From: Anaerolineae bacterium
GTDB taxonomy: Bacteria; Chloroflexota; Anaerolineae; 4572-78; J111
Length of the DNA: 64,000 nucleotides
Direction: 5' to 3'
NCBI GenBank assembly: GCA_016931895.1
Contig: JAFGDY010000248.1
Coordinates: forward strand, 1-64,000
This document shows, in pieces, positions 52,801 to 61,420 of the stretch. The notes under the pieces were generated by a model that was given only the letters and a program-made list of their open reading frames with translations, did not search any database and was not told the origin of the DNA. Both the position numbers and the translations under genes were made by a program. Position 1 is the first letter of the stretch, and the number at the start of each line of letters is the position of its first letter.

Positions 52801-52958
52801 TGCCGGCGAAAGTCGGCCATCATCTGGCGCAGTTCGGCATCGCTCTTGCGCTTCATTTCCTGGCCAAGCGCATTAACTTCTTCAACCAGGGGGGTGAGTT
52901 TTTTGATCTCTTTTTGATGAGGGTCGCCAAAAATAGTTTTTACTACACTTTTAAACAT
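49851..52958 (-). CDS. secA: Preprotein translocase ATPase SecA
   Basis: 1035 residues from the ATG at 52958. SecA drives secretory proteins through SecYEG. Walker A MRTGEGKTLV (about 144-153), DEVD box IIDEVDNILIDEART, the helicase motifs QLRGRAGRQGDPGSSRFF and a C-terminal SEC-C zinc finger (CWCGSGKKYKHCH) are intact. Compared with E. coli SecA the region before Walker A (about 55-110) carries a coiled-coil-like insertion rich in Gln/Arg/Glu. The tail is basic. The minus-strand start region is 125 bases from the glycosyltransferase stop. Confidence 0.97.
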   Translation of the reverse strand: MFKSVVKTIFGDPHQKEIKKLTPLVEEVNALGQEMKRKSDAELRQMMADFRRQLAEATAEQRAEVKNLHQQVTEAVRGERQRLQVQLEQAEKRLLKWEDQLMQEIQAQVFAAVREASWRAIAHRHFDVQVVGGALLHQGRVVEMRTGEGKTLVATMPLVLNALLGHGAHLITVNDYLAKFGCQWMGPVYHLLGLSVAVIESAGHGGVDKASFKYNPAYHNEDDRYQHLEPITRREAYACDITYGTNNEFGFDYLRDNMVPDLSMVTQKELHYAIIDEVDNILIDEARTPLIISGQAEESSELYQKFAQLVRPLKASSKESVEAEDREPDGDYVVDEKSRVVYLTERGIEKIERVLGVENLYEGESAAMTPYLDNALRANVLFKLDVDYVVQNGEVIIVDEFTGRLMHGRRYSEGLHQAIEAKEGVSVRHESFTWATITFQNFFRMYNKLAGMTGTAETEAEEFGNIYNLEVSVLPTNVEYRAMQGDLIEETHKENGVAVTTYHSPDNGQLYYKRVDYPDVIYKSPQAKFKAIVEEIKTLQEAGQPVLVGTIAIETSEYLSNLLQRQGAKHEVLNAKQHEREANIIAQAGRPGSVTIATNMAGRGVDILLGGNAEGLARDELRKRGVDLTEVDAELWEKTLAKWTDIVAEDKQKVKSLGGLHVVGTERHEARRIDNQLRGRAGRQGDPGSSRFFVSLQDDLMRRFGGQNVANLMERFGVDDNIPIEAGIVSKSIENAQTKVEGHNFDIRKHLLKYDDVINQQREVIYAERRRILSSASLKENIQTMVEAHLSGLVQNFTAGEDPEEWDLTALYNAVRTIMPLPPTLTTNAWANLSPEEIETQILELADKNYEQMEKVLGPEELRRAEKGLMLQIVSTLWVRHLTALDELRQGIGLRAFGQQDPLVAFQRDAYEMFGQLRAAIQEEVVRRIYHPAVQVEAPRPQQLQAQHPDAMAASRMQAETPGAVRQTPAPVRVQKTPGRNEPCWCGSGKKYKHCHMKSDLAGGNGQSGAKEPARAGSAVAGANRKKRQARARRH

Positions 52959-53083
52959 AACCGCTTCAGCTCCTATCCGTCCTTTCCTTTCAAGACATAA
53001 TGCAGGGTAAATTGTACCACAATCGGCGGCGCAGCCCAAGAATACAAATTGTATATTTGCTGATTTCTTAAAAAGGGGTTAAT

Positions 53084-54313
53084 TCAGCGATGCGTGGTTT
53101 GTCGCCGCTGGTGATTTTGTTGGTACACTTTTTCCAGTTGCGGCACCAGGGTGTCCCAGCCATAGTTGGCTCTGGCAAAAGCTTCTCCGGCTGCGCCCAA
53201 TCTGATGCGGCGAGAGGGATTGTCCAGAAGATCAAGAACAGCCCGGGCAAAATCCTCCGGCTCATCGGCCAGGATTAATTCTTGCCCGTTCACTACGGGG
53301 AATCCTTCGGCCCCAACGGTGGTTGAGACAATGGGTTTACGCATAGCCATCGCCTCTAGTATTTTCAGGCGCGTGCCGCCGCCAACCCGCAAGGGCACTA
53401 CATATACCGTTGCTCCGGCAATGTAAGGCGGCATGGCGTCAACGTAGCCGGTAATAACGATGTTGGGATTACAGCGTAGCGTATCCAGGCGGGGGTGAGG
53501 CCGTTGGCCGACAACGGCAAAGGTGGTATGGGGGCGTTGGGCCTGGATGAGGGGTAGCACGTGCCGGCTAAACCAGAGCACGGCGTCAACGTTGGGCCGA
53601 AAGTCCATTTTGGCCGTAAAAATCAGGTCGTGCTGAATAGGCGCGCCCCGGAAGCGGCCGAACACGTTAAAGTCAACGCCGTTGGGGACAACGGTGATGG
53701 GCGCGGTGGGGGCCACGTCGCGCAGCACCACTTTATCCGGCGCAGACATGGCCACGGTGTGGTCAACCCGGCGCAGCATATCCGCCTCGTAGCGCCGCAG
53801 GCGATGCCACTGCACCCAGCTATAAGCGGCGGCGGGCCAGCGCGCCGGACTTTTGAGATCGGCCAGAAAAGCCCGCTTTTGCAGAATCCACTCAGCGTTG
53901 TGGGCGTCGTAGATAACCAGGGGGCGAGGCCGGGCGGCGGCGATGGTTGGCAGGTAGGGGGCCATTTCAATGCCTTCAATCTCCACCACGTCAAACGGCT
54001 GTTGGCGCAGGCGTTGGGCCAGGCGCTCGTTCAAATCAGGCGACCAGAGGCGCCAGCCCATATCGGGGCGGGAGGTGGTCAACATCTGGCGCAAGCGGAG
54101 GCTCGTACTGCGTTGGGTGGCGGGAATGGTTTCTAGCCATTCGCACAGGTTGGGCAGAGGGCCGGGATCGTGCGGGTCTTGGTCAGGCTCCAAAAAAGTG
54201 AGCACACAGACGGTGTGGCGCTTGGCCAATTCTTTGACCAGGTTGAAGTTTCTCAGGGTGGTGCCCTGGTGGGGAGGATAGGGCCGTTGGGGCGTTAAAA
54301 GTAAGATCCGCAT
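53084..54313 (-). CDS. GT4-type glycosyltransferase
   Basis: 409 residues from the ATG at 54313; an upstream TTG is less likely. N-terminal MRILLLTPQRPYPPHQGTTLRNFNLVKELAKRH and the C-terminal sugar-nucleotide site (VPLRVGGGTRLKILEAMAMRKPIVSTTVGAEGF with the E-x7-E pattern) are typical of GT4 and of the PEP-CTERM/Eps-associated sugar transferases. It probably adds a sugar to a surface polysaccharide or lipid. A second GT4 gene lies 86 bases upstream on the same strand. Confidence 0.88.
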   Translation of the reverse strand: MRILLLTPQRPYPPHQGTTLRNFNLVKELAKRHTVCVLTFLEPDQDPHDPGPLPNLCEWLETIPATQRSTSLRLRQMLTTSRPDMGWRLWSPDLNERLAQRLRQQPFDVVEIEGIEMAPYLPTIAAARPRPLVIYDAHNAEWILQKRAFLADLKSPARWPAAAYSWVQWHRLRRYEADMLRRVDHTVAMSAPDKVVLRDVAPTAPITVVPNGVDFNVFGRFRGAPIQHDLIFTAKMDFRPNVDAVLWFSRHVLPLIQAQRPHTTFAVVGQRPHPRLDTLRCNPNIVITGYVDAMPPYIAGATVYVVPLRVGGGTRLKILEAMAMRKPIVSTTVGAEGFPVVNGQELILADEPEDFARAVLDLLDNPSRRIRLGAAGEAFARANYGWDTLVPQLEKVYQQNHQRRQTTHR

Positions 54314-54399
54314 GCTGCCACAAATCAGCAAGTTAGGGAATCAGCAAGACCATGAATCGCTTTTTCGCTGACTCGCTGATGCGCCGGCTCGCTGCTCAT

Positions 54400-55512
54400 T
54401 TACTCCCTTCCTATCTTGTGATAAACTTCAAGCGTCTTTTTGGCCGTTTCTTGCCAGGAGAATTTTTGAGCGCGTTTGAAGCCTTTTTGGATCAAATCTT
54501 GCCGCAATTCTTCTTCGGTGAGGGCGCGCCACATGGTCACGGTCAGGCCGTCAATGTCGTGAGGGTCTACCATCAGGGCGGCGTCGCCGACTACTTCGGG
54601 CAGGGCCGAGGTATTGGAGACGATCACTGGCGTGCCGCACTTCATTGCTTCAAGCGGGGTCAGGCCAAAACCTTCGTAAAACGAGGGATGCACAAACAGA
54701 TTGGCGGCGCTATACAGGTAAACCAGGTCATTAGAGGGAACGCGCCCCAAAAAGGCCACGTGTTTTTTCAGGTTTAGTTTGTCCACCGTTTCATAAACTT
54801 CTTCCCACAGCCAACCTTTAACGCCGGCCAGGGCCAAAATCTCGTCTCGTTTGTACTCATCACGCAGGCGGCGAAAAGCTTGCAGCAGGCCGGGTAGATT
54901 TTTGCGCGGCTCAATGGTGCTGACAAACAGGATAAAATTCCGGTTGAGTTTGTATTTTTCTTCGGCCACCTGCTGCGCTTCGGCCTTGGACATGGGGCGG
55001 TAAATGGGATTGGCCGCTTCGTGGATAACGGTGATTTTCTTTTCGGGCACGCCCAGCATGTTGATGCTGTCTTGTTTGGTGGCTTCGGACACGGCAATGA
55101 TGTGATCGGTATTGCGCCAGGCATGGTCAATTTGGCCGTAGTAGCGGGCGCTTTCTTTGGTCAAAAAATGCGGGTAAAGTAAAAAGGCCAGATCGTGGAT
55201 GGTGATGACCGATTTGCACTTGCGCTTGAAAGGGGGAATAAAGTCGGGGCTGTGGAGCAAGTCCAGGCCCAATCTGGAAATCTCAAATCTTAGCCCGGTC
55301 TGTTCAAAACGATTGTGGCTGGGCGTCCACACTGATTTTCGTTCAAAGCCATTGCTGTGGATAATAGAGGATTTGTCTTTTCTGCTTTGCAAAAGGATGA
55401 ATCTATCGTCTTTGGGTTCAAGGCTGGCCAGCGCCTCTATTAATCGGATAATATATTGACCAATTCCTGCTCGGTTGTAAAATACCAGTCGTGCATCAAT
55501 GCCAATGCGCAT
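54400..55512 (-). CDS. GT4-type glycosyltransferase, mannosyltransferase-like
   Basis: 370 residues with AAGGGA 10 bases upstream. N-terminal [25 protein letters not shown] and the central [24 protein letters not shown] are hallmarks of mannosyl-type GT4 enzymes, with [40 protein letters not shown] carrying the E-x7-E. Its donor and acceptor are unknown. A terminator-like hairpin lies in the region just upstream. Confidence 0.9.
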   Translation of the reverse strand: MRIGIDARLVFYNRAGIGQYIIRLIEALASLEPKDDRFILLQSRKDKSSIIHSNGFERKSVWTPSHNRFEQTGLRFEISRLGLDLLHSPDFIPPFKRKCKSVITIHDLAFLLYPHFLTKESARYYGQIDHAWRNTDHIIAVSEATKQDSINMLGVPEKKITVIHEAANPIYRPMSKAEAQQVAEEKYKLNRNFILFVSTIEPRKNLPGLLQAFRRLRDEYKRDEILALAGVKGWLWEEVYETVDKLNLKKHVAFLGRVPSNDLVYLYSAANLFVHPSFYEGFGLTPLEAMKCGTPVIVSNTSALPEVVGDAALMVDPHDIDGLTVTMWRALTEEELRQDLIQKGFKRAQKFSWQETAKKTLEVYHKIGRE

Positions 55513-55549
55513 ACACCAGCTTCCCTTCTTTGTTCAACAAAAAATAAAA

Positions 55550-55580
55550 CCCCCTATCCTGCCTTACCCGGCCTAGGGGG
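55550..55580 (-). terminator. Terminator-like hairpin just upstream of the glycosyltransferase
   Basis: On the minus strand CCCCCTA (55580-55574) and TAGGGGG (55556-55550) form a stem followed by TTTTATTTTTT. It precedes the glycosyltransferase start (55512) by 37 bases, with no minus-strand gene near upstream until 60853, so it might be a leader attenuator or an antisense stop opposite the trp promoter region. Confidence 0.55.
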
Positions 55581-55688
55581 CACCGTTGACCCAAAATTAC
55601 TATACCACCAATTCAGATTGGGGTCAAAATAGATAATTTGTCTTGCTTGGTTTATTTTGCCTGGGAAACCGGTTTATGTCAAAAACTT

Positions 55689-55717
55689 CTTGACAAATCC
55701 AAACTCATGTGTTACAT
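55689..55717 (+). promoter_or_regulatory. Promoter of the trp operon
   Basis: TTGACA (55689-55694), 17-base spacer, TACATT (55712-55717). It lies just before the T-box leader and no other promoter of this quality is close. Confidence 0.75.
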
Positions 55718-55769
55718 TGTGTTCTCATTTAATAATAAAGACTGTGACCGGGAAAAGTAACCGCTCAAA

Positions 55770-56112
55770 CGACGTTCAGAGAGCCGCCGGTTGGTGTGAA
55801 CGCGGCACGCGCGTGAGCGGTGAATGGCCCCGCGAGTTGCGCCCCAAAAACCGGGCTGAACCGGCCTGGCAAGTAGGCGGCGACGGAGACTCCACCGTTA
55901 GCCGGGAGCCGGATATTCACGTTTTTGTTGGCAAACAAAAATGGCGTATCTGTTGAGTGAGACTGGCCCACCGAGCAAACCTCGTGTGTTTCACGCGAGG
56001 TTTTTTGTTTATCTTGGCGCGGCGGTCTAAACAGGGTGGCACCGCGAGAAATAAACCTCTCGTCCCTGGGGAATCTTTAAACAAAGAATTTCCAGAGGGC
56101 GAGAGGTTTTTT
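55770..56112 (+). promoter_or_regulatory. Tryptophan T-box riboswitch leader
   Basis: Stem I begins with the K-turn motif AGAGAGC and GGTTGGTG-TGAACGCGG. The specifier loop reads GTGAA-TGG-CCC, giving TGG (55825-55827), the Trp codon. The T-box bulge AGGGTGGCACCGCG lies at 56033-56046, complementary to uncharged tRNA ends. The terminator is CCTCTCG (56056-56062) with CGAGAGG (56100-56106) and T6. Uncharged tRNA-Trp would favour the antiterminator and switch on trpE-GD-C. Confidence 0.95.
55979..56014 (+). other. Hairpin with T tract inside the T-box leader
   Basis: CCTCGTG-TGTTT-CACGCGAGG followed by TTTTTTG lies between stem I and the T-box bulge, in the place of stem III. Its T tract makes it look like an additional terminator. 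Confidence 0.6.
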
Positions 56113-56141
56113 GTTTTGTTGAATAAACAAAGGAGCCAAAT

Positions 56142-57635
56142 ATGTACAAACCAACTTTAGAGCAGGTAGAAACAATGGCGCAGCAGGGAAACCTGGTCCC
56201 GGTTTATCGCGATTTACCAGCGGATATGGAAACGCCGGTCAGTATCTATCTTAAATTGCAAGATGAGGGACCTTGTTTCCTGTTGGAGTCGGTTTCGGGC
56301 GGCGAACAGGTGGCCCGGTACTCTTTTATTGGGGTGCGGCCGCGGGGGGTGATGACGGCATTTGGTAATGAAGTCTACATGGCCGGCGGCGGGCACGGCC
56401 GGATGGTGCGCCTGGAAAACGGGTCTGACCCCCTGGACGTGCTGAAAGCCGAGATGGCCCGGTACAAACCCGTGCGCCTGCCCGATTTGCCGCGTTTCAT
56501 TGGCGGCGCGGTGGGTTTTGTCAGTTATGATGCGGTCCGTTACTTTGAGCGATTGCCCGACGACAACCCCGACGCTTTGCACATCCCCGACATGGCCTTT
56601 TTGATTGCGCACACCATTGTGGTTTTTGACCACGCCCGCCAGCGATTGCAGGTGGTCTCCAACGCCGATCTGACCCGCGGCGACGTGCGCGCCGCCTACC
56701 GGCGCGCGATTTCCCGGATTGACGAGGTGGTGGCCCGGCTCAACGCGCCGTTGCCGGAAGTGCCGCCTCCCGGCCACGTGCCTCACAATGGCCTGGAAGC
56801 CAATTTTACTCTGGACGAATACAAGGCCATTGTGAAAAAGGCCAAAGCATACATTGCCGCCGGTGATATTTTTCAGGTAGTGCTATCGCAGCGTTTGTCG
56901 CGCCGTACCTCGGCGCATCCGTTTGGCATCTACCGCGCTTTGCGGATGCACAATCCCTCACCCTACATGGTCTTTATGCGTTTCCCCGGCGGTATTGGCA
57001 GCCCGCCGCTGCACATCATTTCGGCCAGCCCGGAGATGCACGTGCGGCTGGAGGAAGGTTTGGCCGAATTGCGCCCTATCGCCGGCACCCGCTGGCGCGG
57101 CCAGAGTGTGGAAGAAGACGCGGCCCTGGCCGAAGAATTGTTGCAGGATGAAAAGGAACGGGCCGAGCACGTAATGCTGGTTGATTTGGGCCGCAACGAT
57201 TTGGGCCGGGTGTGCGCTTATGGTTCGGTGCGGATGGAAGAGATGATGGTGATTGAGCGTTACTCCCACGTGATGCACATTGTTTCCGACGTGCGGGGCC
57301 AGATCAAACCCGGTCGGGATGCGTTTGATTTGTTGCGGGCCACGTTCCCGGCCGGTACGGTTAGCGGCGCGCCCAAAGTGCGGGCCATGGAAATAATTGA
57401 CGAACTGGAAAATACCCGCCGGGGACTTTACGCCGGGGTGATTGGCTATATTGGCTACGACGGCCGGATGGATTCCTGCATTGCCATCCGCACTGTGGTG
57501 ATGCAGGGCGATACCGTGCACATCCAGGCCGGCGGCGGCATAGTGGCCGATAGCGATCCGCAGCGGGAATATGAGGAAAGTTGGAACAAGGCCAAAGCTC
57601 TGGCCGAGGCGGTTGATTACGCGGAAAACGGGTAA
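56142..57635 (+). CDS. trpE: Anthranilate synthase component I
   Basis: 497 residues, AAAGGAG before the ATG. It converts chorismate to anthranilate with ammonia from TrpG. Tryptophan-binding site LLESVSGGEQVARYSFIG (LLES-type feedback motif), and the catalytic half with PSPYMVFMRFP, ISASPEMHVRLEEG, RPIAGTRWRG, and GTVSGAPKVRAMEIIDELE. All chorismate-enzyme motifs are intact. First gene after the Trp T-box; trpGD follows 69 bases later. Confidence 0.97.
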   Translation: MYKPTLEQVETMAQQGNLVPVYRDLPADMETPVSIYLKLQDEGPCFLLESVSGGEQVARYSFIGVRPRGVMTAFGNEVYMAGGGHGRMVRLENGSDPLDVLKAEMARYKPVRLPDLPRFIGGAVGFVSYDAVRYFERLPDDNPDALHIPDMAFLIAHTIVVFDHARQRLQVVSNADLTRGDVRAAYRRAISRIDEVVARLNAPLPEVPPPGHVPHNGLEANFTLDEYKAIVKKAKAYIAAGDIFQVVLSQRLSRRTSAHPFGIYRALRMHNPSPYMVFMRFPGGIGSPPLHIISASPEMHVRLEEGLAELRPIAGTRWRGQSVEEDAALAEELLQDEKERAEHVMLVDLGRNDLGRVCAYGSVRMEEMMVIERYSHVMHIVSDVRGQIKPGRDAFDLLRATFPAGTVSGAPKVRAMEIIDELENTRRGLYAGVIGYIGYDGRMDSCIAIRTVVMQGDTVHIQAGGGIVADSDPQREYEESWNKAKALAEAVDYAENG

Positions 57636-57704
57636 CAGAGGAGAGAAGGGAGAGAAGAGGAAACTCTCTAATTTCTAAATTCTAATTCATTTAGGAGATC
57701 AACA

Positions 57705-59357
57705 ATGATTTTAGTAATAGACAATTACGACTCTTTCACTTACAACCTGGTCCAATACCTGGGCGAGTTGGGGCAGGAGGTGGAGGTGCGCCGGAACGAC
57801 GCCATCACCCCGGACGGAATTACGGCCTTAAAACCAAACCAAATCGTGATCTCGCCGGGGCCGGGCACGCCCGACGATGCGGGTATTTCGGTGGAGTTGG
57901 TCAAACGGTTTTATCGAGACATCCCCATTTTGGGCGTCTGCCTGGGCCACCAGGCCATAGGCCAGGCTTTTGGCGGCAAAATTGGGCGGGCTGGGCAATT
58001 GATGCACGGCAAGGTGTCGCCGATTGAGCATGACCAAACCGGCCTTTTTCATAATTTACCCAGCCCCTTCACGGCCACGCGCTATCATTCATTGATTGTG
58101 CGGGAACCGCTGCCCGGCTGTTTGGCCGTGATTGCCCGCAACAAAGAGGGGGGGGAAGTGATGGCCCTACGGCACAAGGAATATCCCACCATTGGCGTGC
58201 AGTTCCACCCCGAATCAATTTTAACCGAATATGGACACGAGTTGTTGCGTAATTTTTTGGAGATCGAAGCGCCCAAACTCGGTCAAGTAAATGCTATAGC
58301 CAAAATGAGCGAAGCAGGAGTGATCATGCCCATTAAAACTGCCATTAACAAAGTAATGAGCGCCGAGTCGCTCAGCGCGGCAGAAGCCGAAGCAGTGATG
58401 TCCCAAATTATGGCCGGTGAGGCCACGCCGGCCCAGATTGGGGGGTATCTGATGGCCTTGCGGCTCAAGGGTGAAACGGTAGAGGAAATCACCGGCAGCG
58501 CCCGCGCCATGCGCCATTCGTCGGTAAAGGTGACCCCGGCCACCCCGCCGGAAGAATTGGTAGATACCTGCGGCACCGGCGGCGACGGCTCCGGCACGTT
58601 CAACATCAGCACCACGGCCGCGTTTGTGGTGGCCGGAACCGGCCAAAAAGTAGCCAAACACGGCAATCGTGCGGCCAGCAGCAAGTGCGGCAGCGCCGAC
58701 GTGCTGGTTGCGTTGGGGGCCAATTTAGACCTTGCCCCGGAGCAGGTGGCCGAGGCCATTGATGAAGTGGGCATTGGGTTTCTCTTTGCCGTTAAGCACC
58801 ACCCGGCCATGAAACACGCTATCGGCCCGCGCCGCGAGTTGGGTGTCCGCACCATTTTTAACGCCCTTGGCCCGTTGACCAATCCCGCCGGGGCGTTAGC
58901 GCAGGTGATTGGAGTGTACGATGAGGCGCTGACCGAACTTATGGCCAAAGTATTGGGTCAGTTGGGCAGCCGGGGCGCTTTGGTGGTGCACGGACACGGC
59001 GGTTTGGATGAATTGACGACCACCGGCCCCAACAAAATAAGCCGCCTGCAAAACGGCCAGGTGACCACCGAAATGCTGGACCCCCTGGCCCTGGGACTTA
59101 TACAAGCCGACCCTGCCGAGTTGCTGGGGGGCACCGCCGAAGAAAATGCTGAGATTACTCGCGGTATCTTGGCCGGTAAAAAGAATGGCGCCCGGCGAGA
59201 GGTGGTGGTTTTAAATGCGGCGGCGGCACTGTTGGCTGCGGGTCAAGTTGCCAGTTTTGCCGAAGGAATTAACCGGGCTAATGAAAGTATTGATAGCAGT
59301 GCAGCCTTAGATGTATTGAATTGCTTTGTGGAATTCACCCGGCAGGTGAGAGCTTGA
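57705..59357 (+). CDS. trpGD: Fused TrpG-TrpD: amidotransferase and anthranilate phosphoribosyltransferase
   Basis: 550 residues with TTAGGAGA before the ATG. Residues 1-190 are a class I glutamine amidotransferase with Cys79 ([10 protein letters not shown]), His168 and Glu170. Residues about 208-550 are TrpD, with [17 protein letters not shown] and [17 protein letters not shown] binding PRPP and anthranilate. The linker includes an internal CAGGAG and ATG (58326), the expected start of a separate trpD, so independent TrpD could also be made. The fusion occurs in some bacteria. It ends one base before the trpC ATG. Confidence 0.95.
   Translation: MILVIDNYDSFTYNLVQYLGELGQEVEVRRNDAITPDGITALKPNQIVISPGPGTPDDAGISVELVKRFYRDIPILGVCLGHQAIGQAFGGKIGRAGQLMHGKVSPIEHDQTGLFHNLPSPFTATRYHSLIVREPLPGCLAVIARNKEGGEVMALRHKEYPTIGVQFHPESILTEYGHELLRNFLEIEAPKLGQVNAIAKMSEAGVIMPIKTAINKVMSAESLSAAEAEAVMSQIMAGEATPAQIGGYLMALRLKGETVEEITGSARAMRHSSVKVTPATPPEELVDTCGTGGDGSGTFNISTTAAFVVAGTGQKVAKHGNRAASSKCGSADVLVALGANLDLAPEQVAEAIDEVGIGFLFAVKHHPAMKHAIGPRRELGVRTIFNALGPLTNPAGALAQVIGVYDEALTELMAKVLGQLGSRGALVVHGHGGLDELTTTGPNKISRLQNGQVTTEMLDPLALGLIQADPAELLGGTAEENAEITRGILAGKKNGARREVVVLNAAAALLAAGQVASFAEGINRANESIDSSAALDVLNCFVEFTRQVRA
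58315..58328 (+). promoter_or_regulatory. Internal ribosome site and ATG at the TrpG-TrpD junction
   Basis: CAGGAG at 58315-58320 and an in-frame ATG at 58326-58328 (codon 208) form a normal translation start within the continuous trpGD frame. The text just before resembles an intergenic spacer read in frame. Confidence 0.5.
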
Positions 59358-60167
59358 ATGACCATTCTTGATGAAATTGTCCAATATAAACGTACCGAGG
59401 AATTACCGCGTCAAATGGAGACTCGCGTAATGGCGTTAGTGCAGACTGAGGCTGCCCTGGCCCCCAAGCCCAAAAACTTTGTGGCCGCCTTGCGAGCCGC
59501 CGGCCGGGTAGCCTTGATCGCGGAGATCAAAAAAGCTTCGCCCAGCCGGGGGCTTTTGCGCCGCAACTTTGATCCGTTGGCACTGGCCACAATTTACGCC
59601 CAAAATGGCGCGTCGGCGCTATCGGTGCTGACCGACGAAAAGTACTTTCAAGGCCGGTTGGAATATATCACCCAAATCAAAAACCATTTGCCCCAAAACG
59701 GCCCGGCGCCGCCGGTGCTGCGCAAAGACTTCATCTTCCATCCCTACCAGGTTTACCAGGCGCGAGCCGCCGGAGCCGACGCCCTGTTGCTCATCGCCGC
59801 CGTGCTCAATGATAAGGAGCTGGCCGGCTTGCTGGCCTTGTCCCGGCAGTTGGGAATGGCGGCTTTAATTGAAGTCCACACCCGGGCCGAGTTGGAGCGC
59901 GTATTGCCCTTGCAGCCCCGCCTCATCGGGGTCAACAACCGCGACCTGCGGGATTTTTCGGTTGACTTGAATACCTGTATCAAGCTTCGCCGGCGCGTGC
60001 CCGCCGATGTTTGTTTTGTGGCCGAAAGCGGCGTCCATAACGCGGCAGACGTGGCTCGTTTGGCTAAAGAAGGCATTGATGCCGTTTTGGTGGGTGAGGC
60101 TTTGGTCAAGGCCAAGAATGTGGGGGCAAAAGTGAGGGAGTTACTGAGTTATGACCTTCCGGTATAA
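59358..60167 (+). CDS. trpC: Indole-3-glycerol phosphate synthase
   Basis: 269 residues, a normal TIM-barrel length. It closes the indole ring from CdRP. Family residues: IAEIKKASPSRGLL, ALSVLTDEKYFQG, VLRKDFIFHPYQVYQARAAGADALLLIA, LIGVNNRDLRDFSVDL and FVAESGVHNAADVARL, which contain the catalytic Lys and Glu pairs. It begins right after the trpGD stop (TGAATG) and overlaps the next gene by 17 bases. trpF, trpB and trpA are not in the window. Confidence 0.96.
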   Translation: MTILDEIVQYKRTEELPRQMETRVMALVQTEAALAPKPKNFVAALRAAGRVALIAEIKKASPSRGLLRRNFDPLALATIYAQNGASALSVLTDEKYFQGRLEYITQIKNHLPQNGPAPPVLRKDFIFHPYQVYQARAAGADALLLIAAVLNDKELAGLLALSRQLGMAALIEVHTRAELERVLPLQPRLIGVNNRDLRDFSVDLNTCIKLRRRVPADVCFVAESGVHNAADVARLAKEGIDAVLVGEALVKAKNVGAKVRELLSYDLPV

Positions 60168-60840
60168 CAACGTAGTGCCCTGGGGCAGAAATTATGACGA
60201 ATATGTGCGGATGTTCGATTTGCGCGAAGCTGAATTGGCCTTAAAAATATTGGGTTGTGGTGATGGCCCGGCCAGTTTTAATTATGAATGTACCCAACGC
60301 GGCGGGCGAGTGGTGTCGGTTGATCCCATTTACAACTTGACCAGAAATGAAATACAGCAAAGAATTGATGAAACCTACGCCGACGTTTTGAGGCAAACCG
60401 GGCAAAATCAAGAGAAATTCAAATGGGATAGAATTAAGTCTGTGGCCGAACTTGGCCGGATGAGAATGGGGGCGATGAAATTATTTTTAGACTCTTACGA
60501 GCAGGGTAAGCTTGACCGCAAATACATCCCCGGCGCGTTACCCCATCTTCCGTTTGCCGATAACGAGTTTGACATTGCGCTGAGTTCACACTTTTTATTT
60601 CTATATACGGATAATTTGTCTTATGAATTTCACGTTGAGGCTATTAACGAAATGTTAAGGGTTTCAAGGGAAGCAAGAATATTTCCCCTGTTAGACGTTA
60701 ATGCAAATAAATCAGCTTATGTTGAAAGGATAACGGCAGACTTTGAGGCAAACGAGATAGAGGTGAGAAAGGTCAATTACGAATTTCAAATTGGTGGAAA
60801 TGAAGTATTGATCATCAGAAAAGGGATCTTTACCCGTTAG
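60151..60840 (+). CDS. SAM-dependent methyltransferase-like protein at the end of the trp operon
   Basis: 229 residues, GAGGGAG 9 bases before the ATG inside the trpC end. A weak Rossmann motif I (ALKILGCGDGPASFNYE), VVSVDPIYN and LPFADNEFDIALSSHFLFLYTDNLSYEFHVEAINEMLRVSR are typical of class I methyltransferases. The gene is visibly more AT-rich than its neighbours, perhaps acquired. Substrate unknown; trp linkage by overlap may be incidental. Confidence 0.75.
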   Translation: MTFRYNNVVPWGRNYDEYVRMFDLREAELALKILGCGDGPASFNYECTQRGGRVVSVDPIYNLTRNEIQQRIDETYADVLRQTGQNQEKFKWDRIKSVAELGRMRMGAMKLFLDSYEQGKLDRKYIPGALPHLPFADNEFDIALSSHFLFLYTDNLSYEFHVEAINEMLRVSREARIFPLLDVNANKSAYVERITADFEANEIEVRKVNYEFQIGGNEVLIIRKGIFTR

Positions 60841-60852
60841 GCGTCGCCTCGA

Positions 60853-61398
60853 TTATTTCGGGTTCAAGCCCAGGTGCAGCCCGGCCACCATCAAGCCGGC
60901 AATGGTTTTGGCATCCTCAATCTCGTGGCGACGGATCATGGCCATAGCCTCGGCCCAGGGTACGGTGATCACCTCAATATGCTCGTCGAACTCAGCGGCG
61001 TTGGGGCCGGGGGTCAGGTCTGTGGCCAGGTACAGGTGCAAAAATTCGGTCAAAATGCCGGGCGCGCTGTAAAAACCGTGCAGTTTTTGCCAGGTGGCCG
61101 CCTGGTCGCCGGTTTCCTCTAACAATTCGCGGGGAGCGGCCAGGTCGGGGTCCTCGCCGGGTTCCAGTCCGCCCGCCGGAAGCTCAATGATCCACTTCTC
61201 TGCGGCGGCGCGATATTGCCTGAGCAAACGCACTTCGTTGTTCCCGGTCAGCGGCACAATTACCACCGCTCCTTTGTTAATCACAATTTCGCGGCCGACC
61301 ACCTGGCCGTCAGCCAGACGAACCTGGCGCAGGCTGAAGTCAAGCACGTGGCCGGTGAATATTTTCTCTTCGCTGATAATGGTTTCAGGTTTTGTCAC
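60853..61398 (-). CDS. Nudix hydrolase, ADP-ribose pyrophosphatase-like
   Basis: 181 residues from a GTG at 61398 with GAGAGGG upstream; an in-frame TTG at 61419 is less likely. The Nudix box is complete: G-x5-E-x7-REL-x-EETG, in GGLEPGEDPDLAAPRELLEE followed by TG. ELPAG precedes it as in ADP-ribose/NudF-type enzymes, which cut ADP-ribose to AMP and ribose 5-phosphate. It follows aroB on the same strand by 22 bases, so they are probably co-transcribed. Confidence 0.9.
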   Translation of the reverse strand: MTKPETIISEEKIFTGHVLDFSLRQVRLADGQVVGREIVINKGAVVIVPLTGNNEVRLLRQYRAAAEKWIIELPAGGLEPGEDPDLAAPRELLEETGDQAATWQKLHGFYSAPGILTEFLHLYLATDLTPGPNAAEFDEHIEVITVPWAEAMAMIRRHEIEDAKTIAGLMVAGLHLGLNPK

Positions 61399-61420
61399 GC
61401 TTTGCCCTCTCTTTTCCAAA

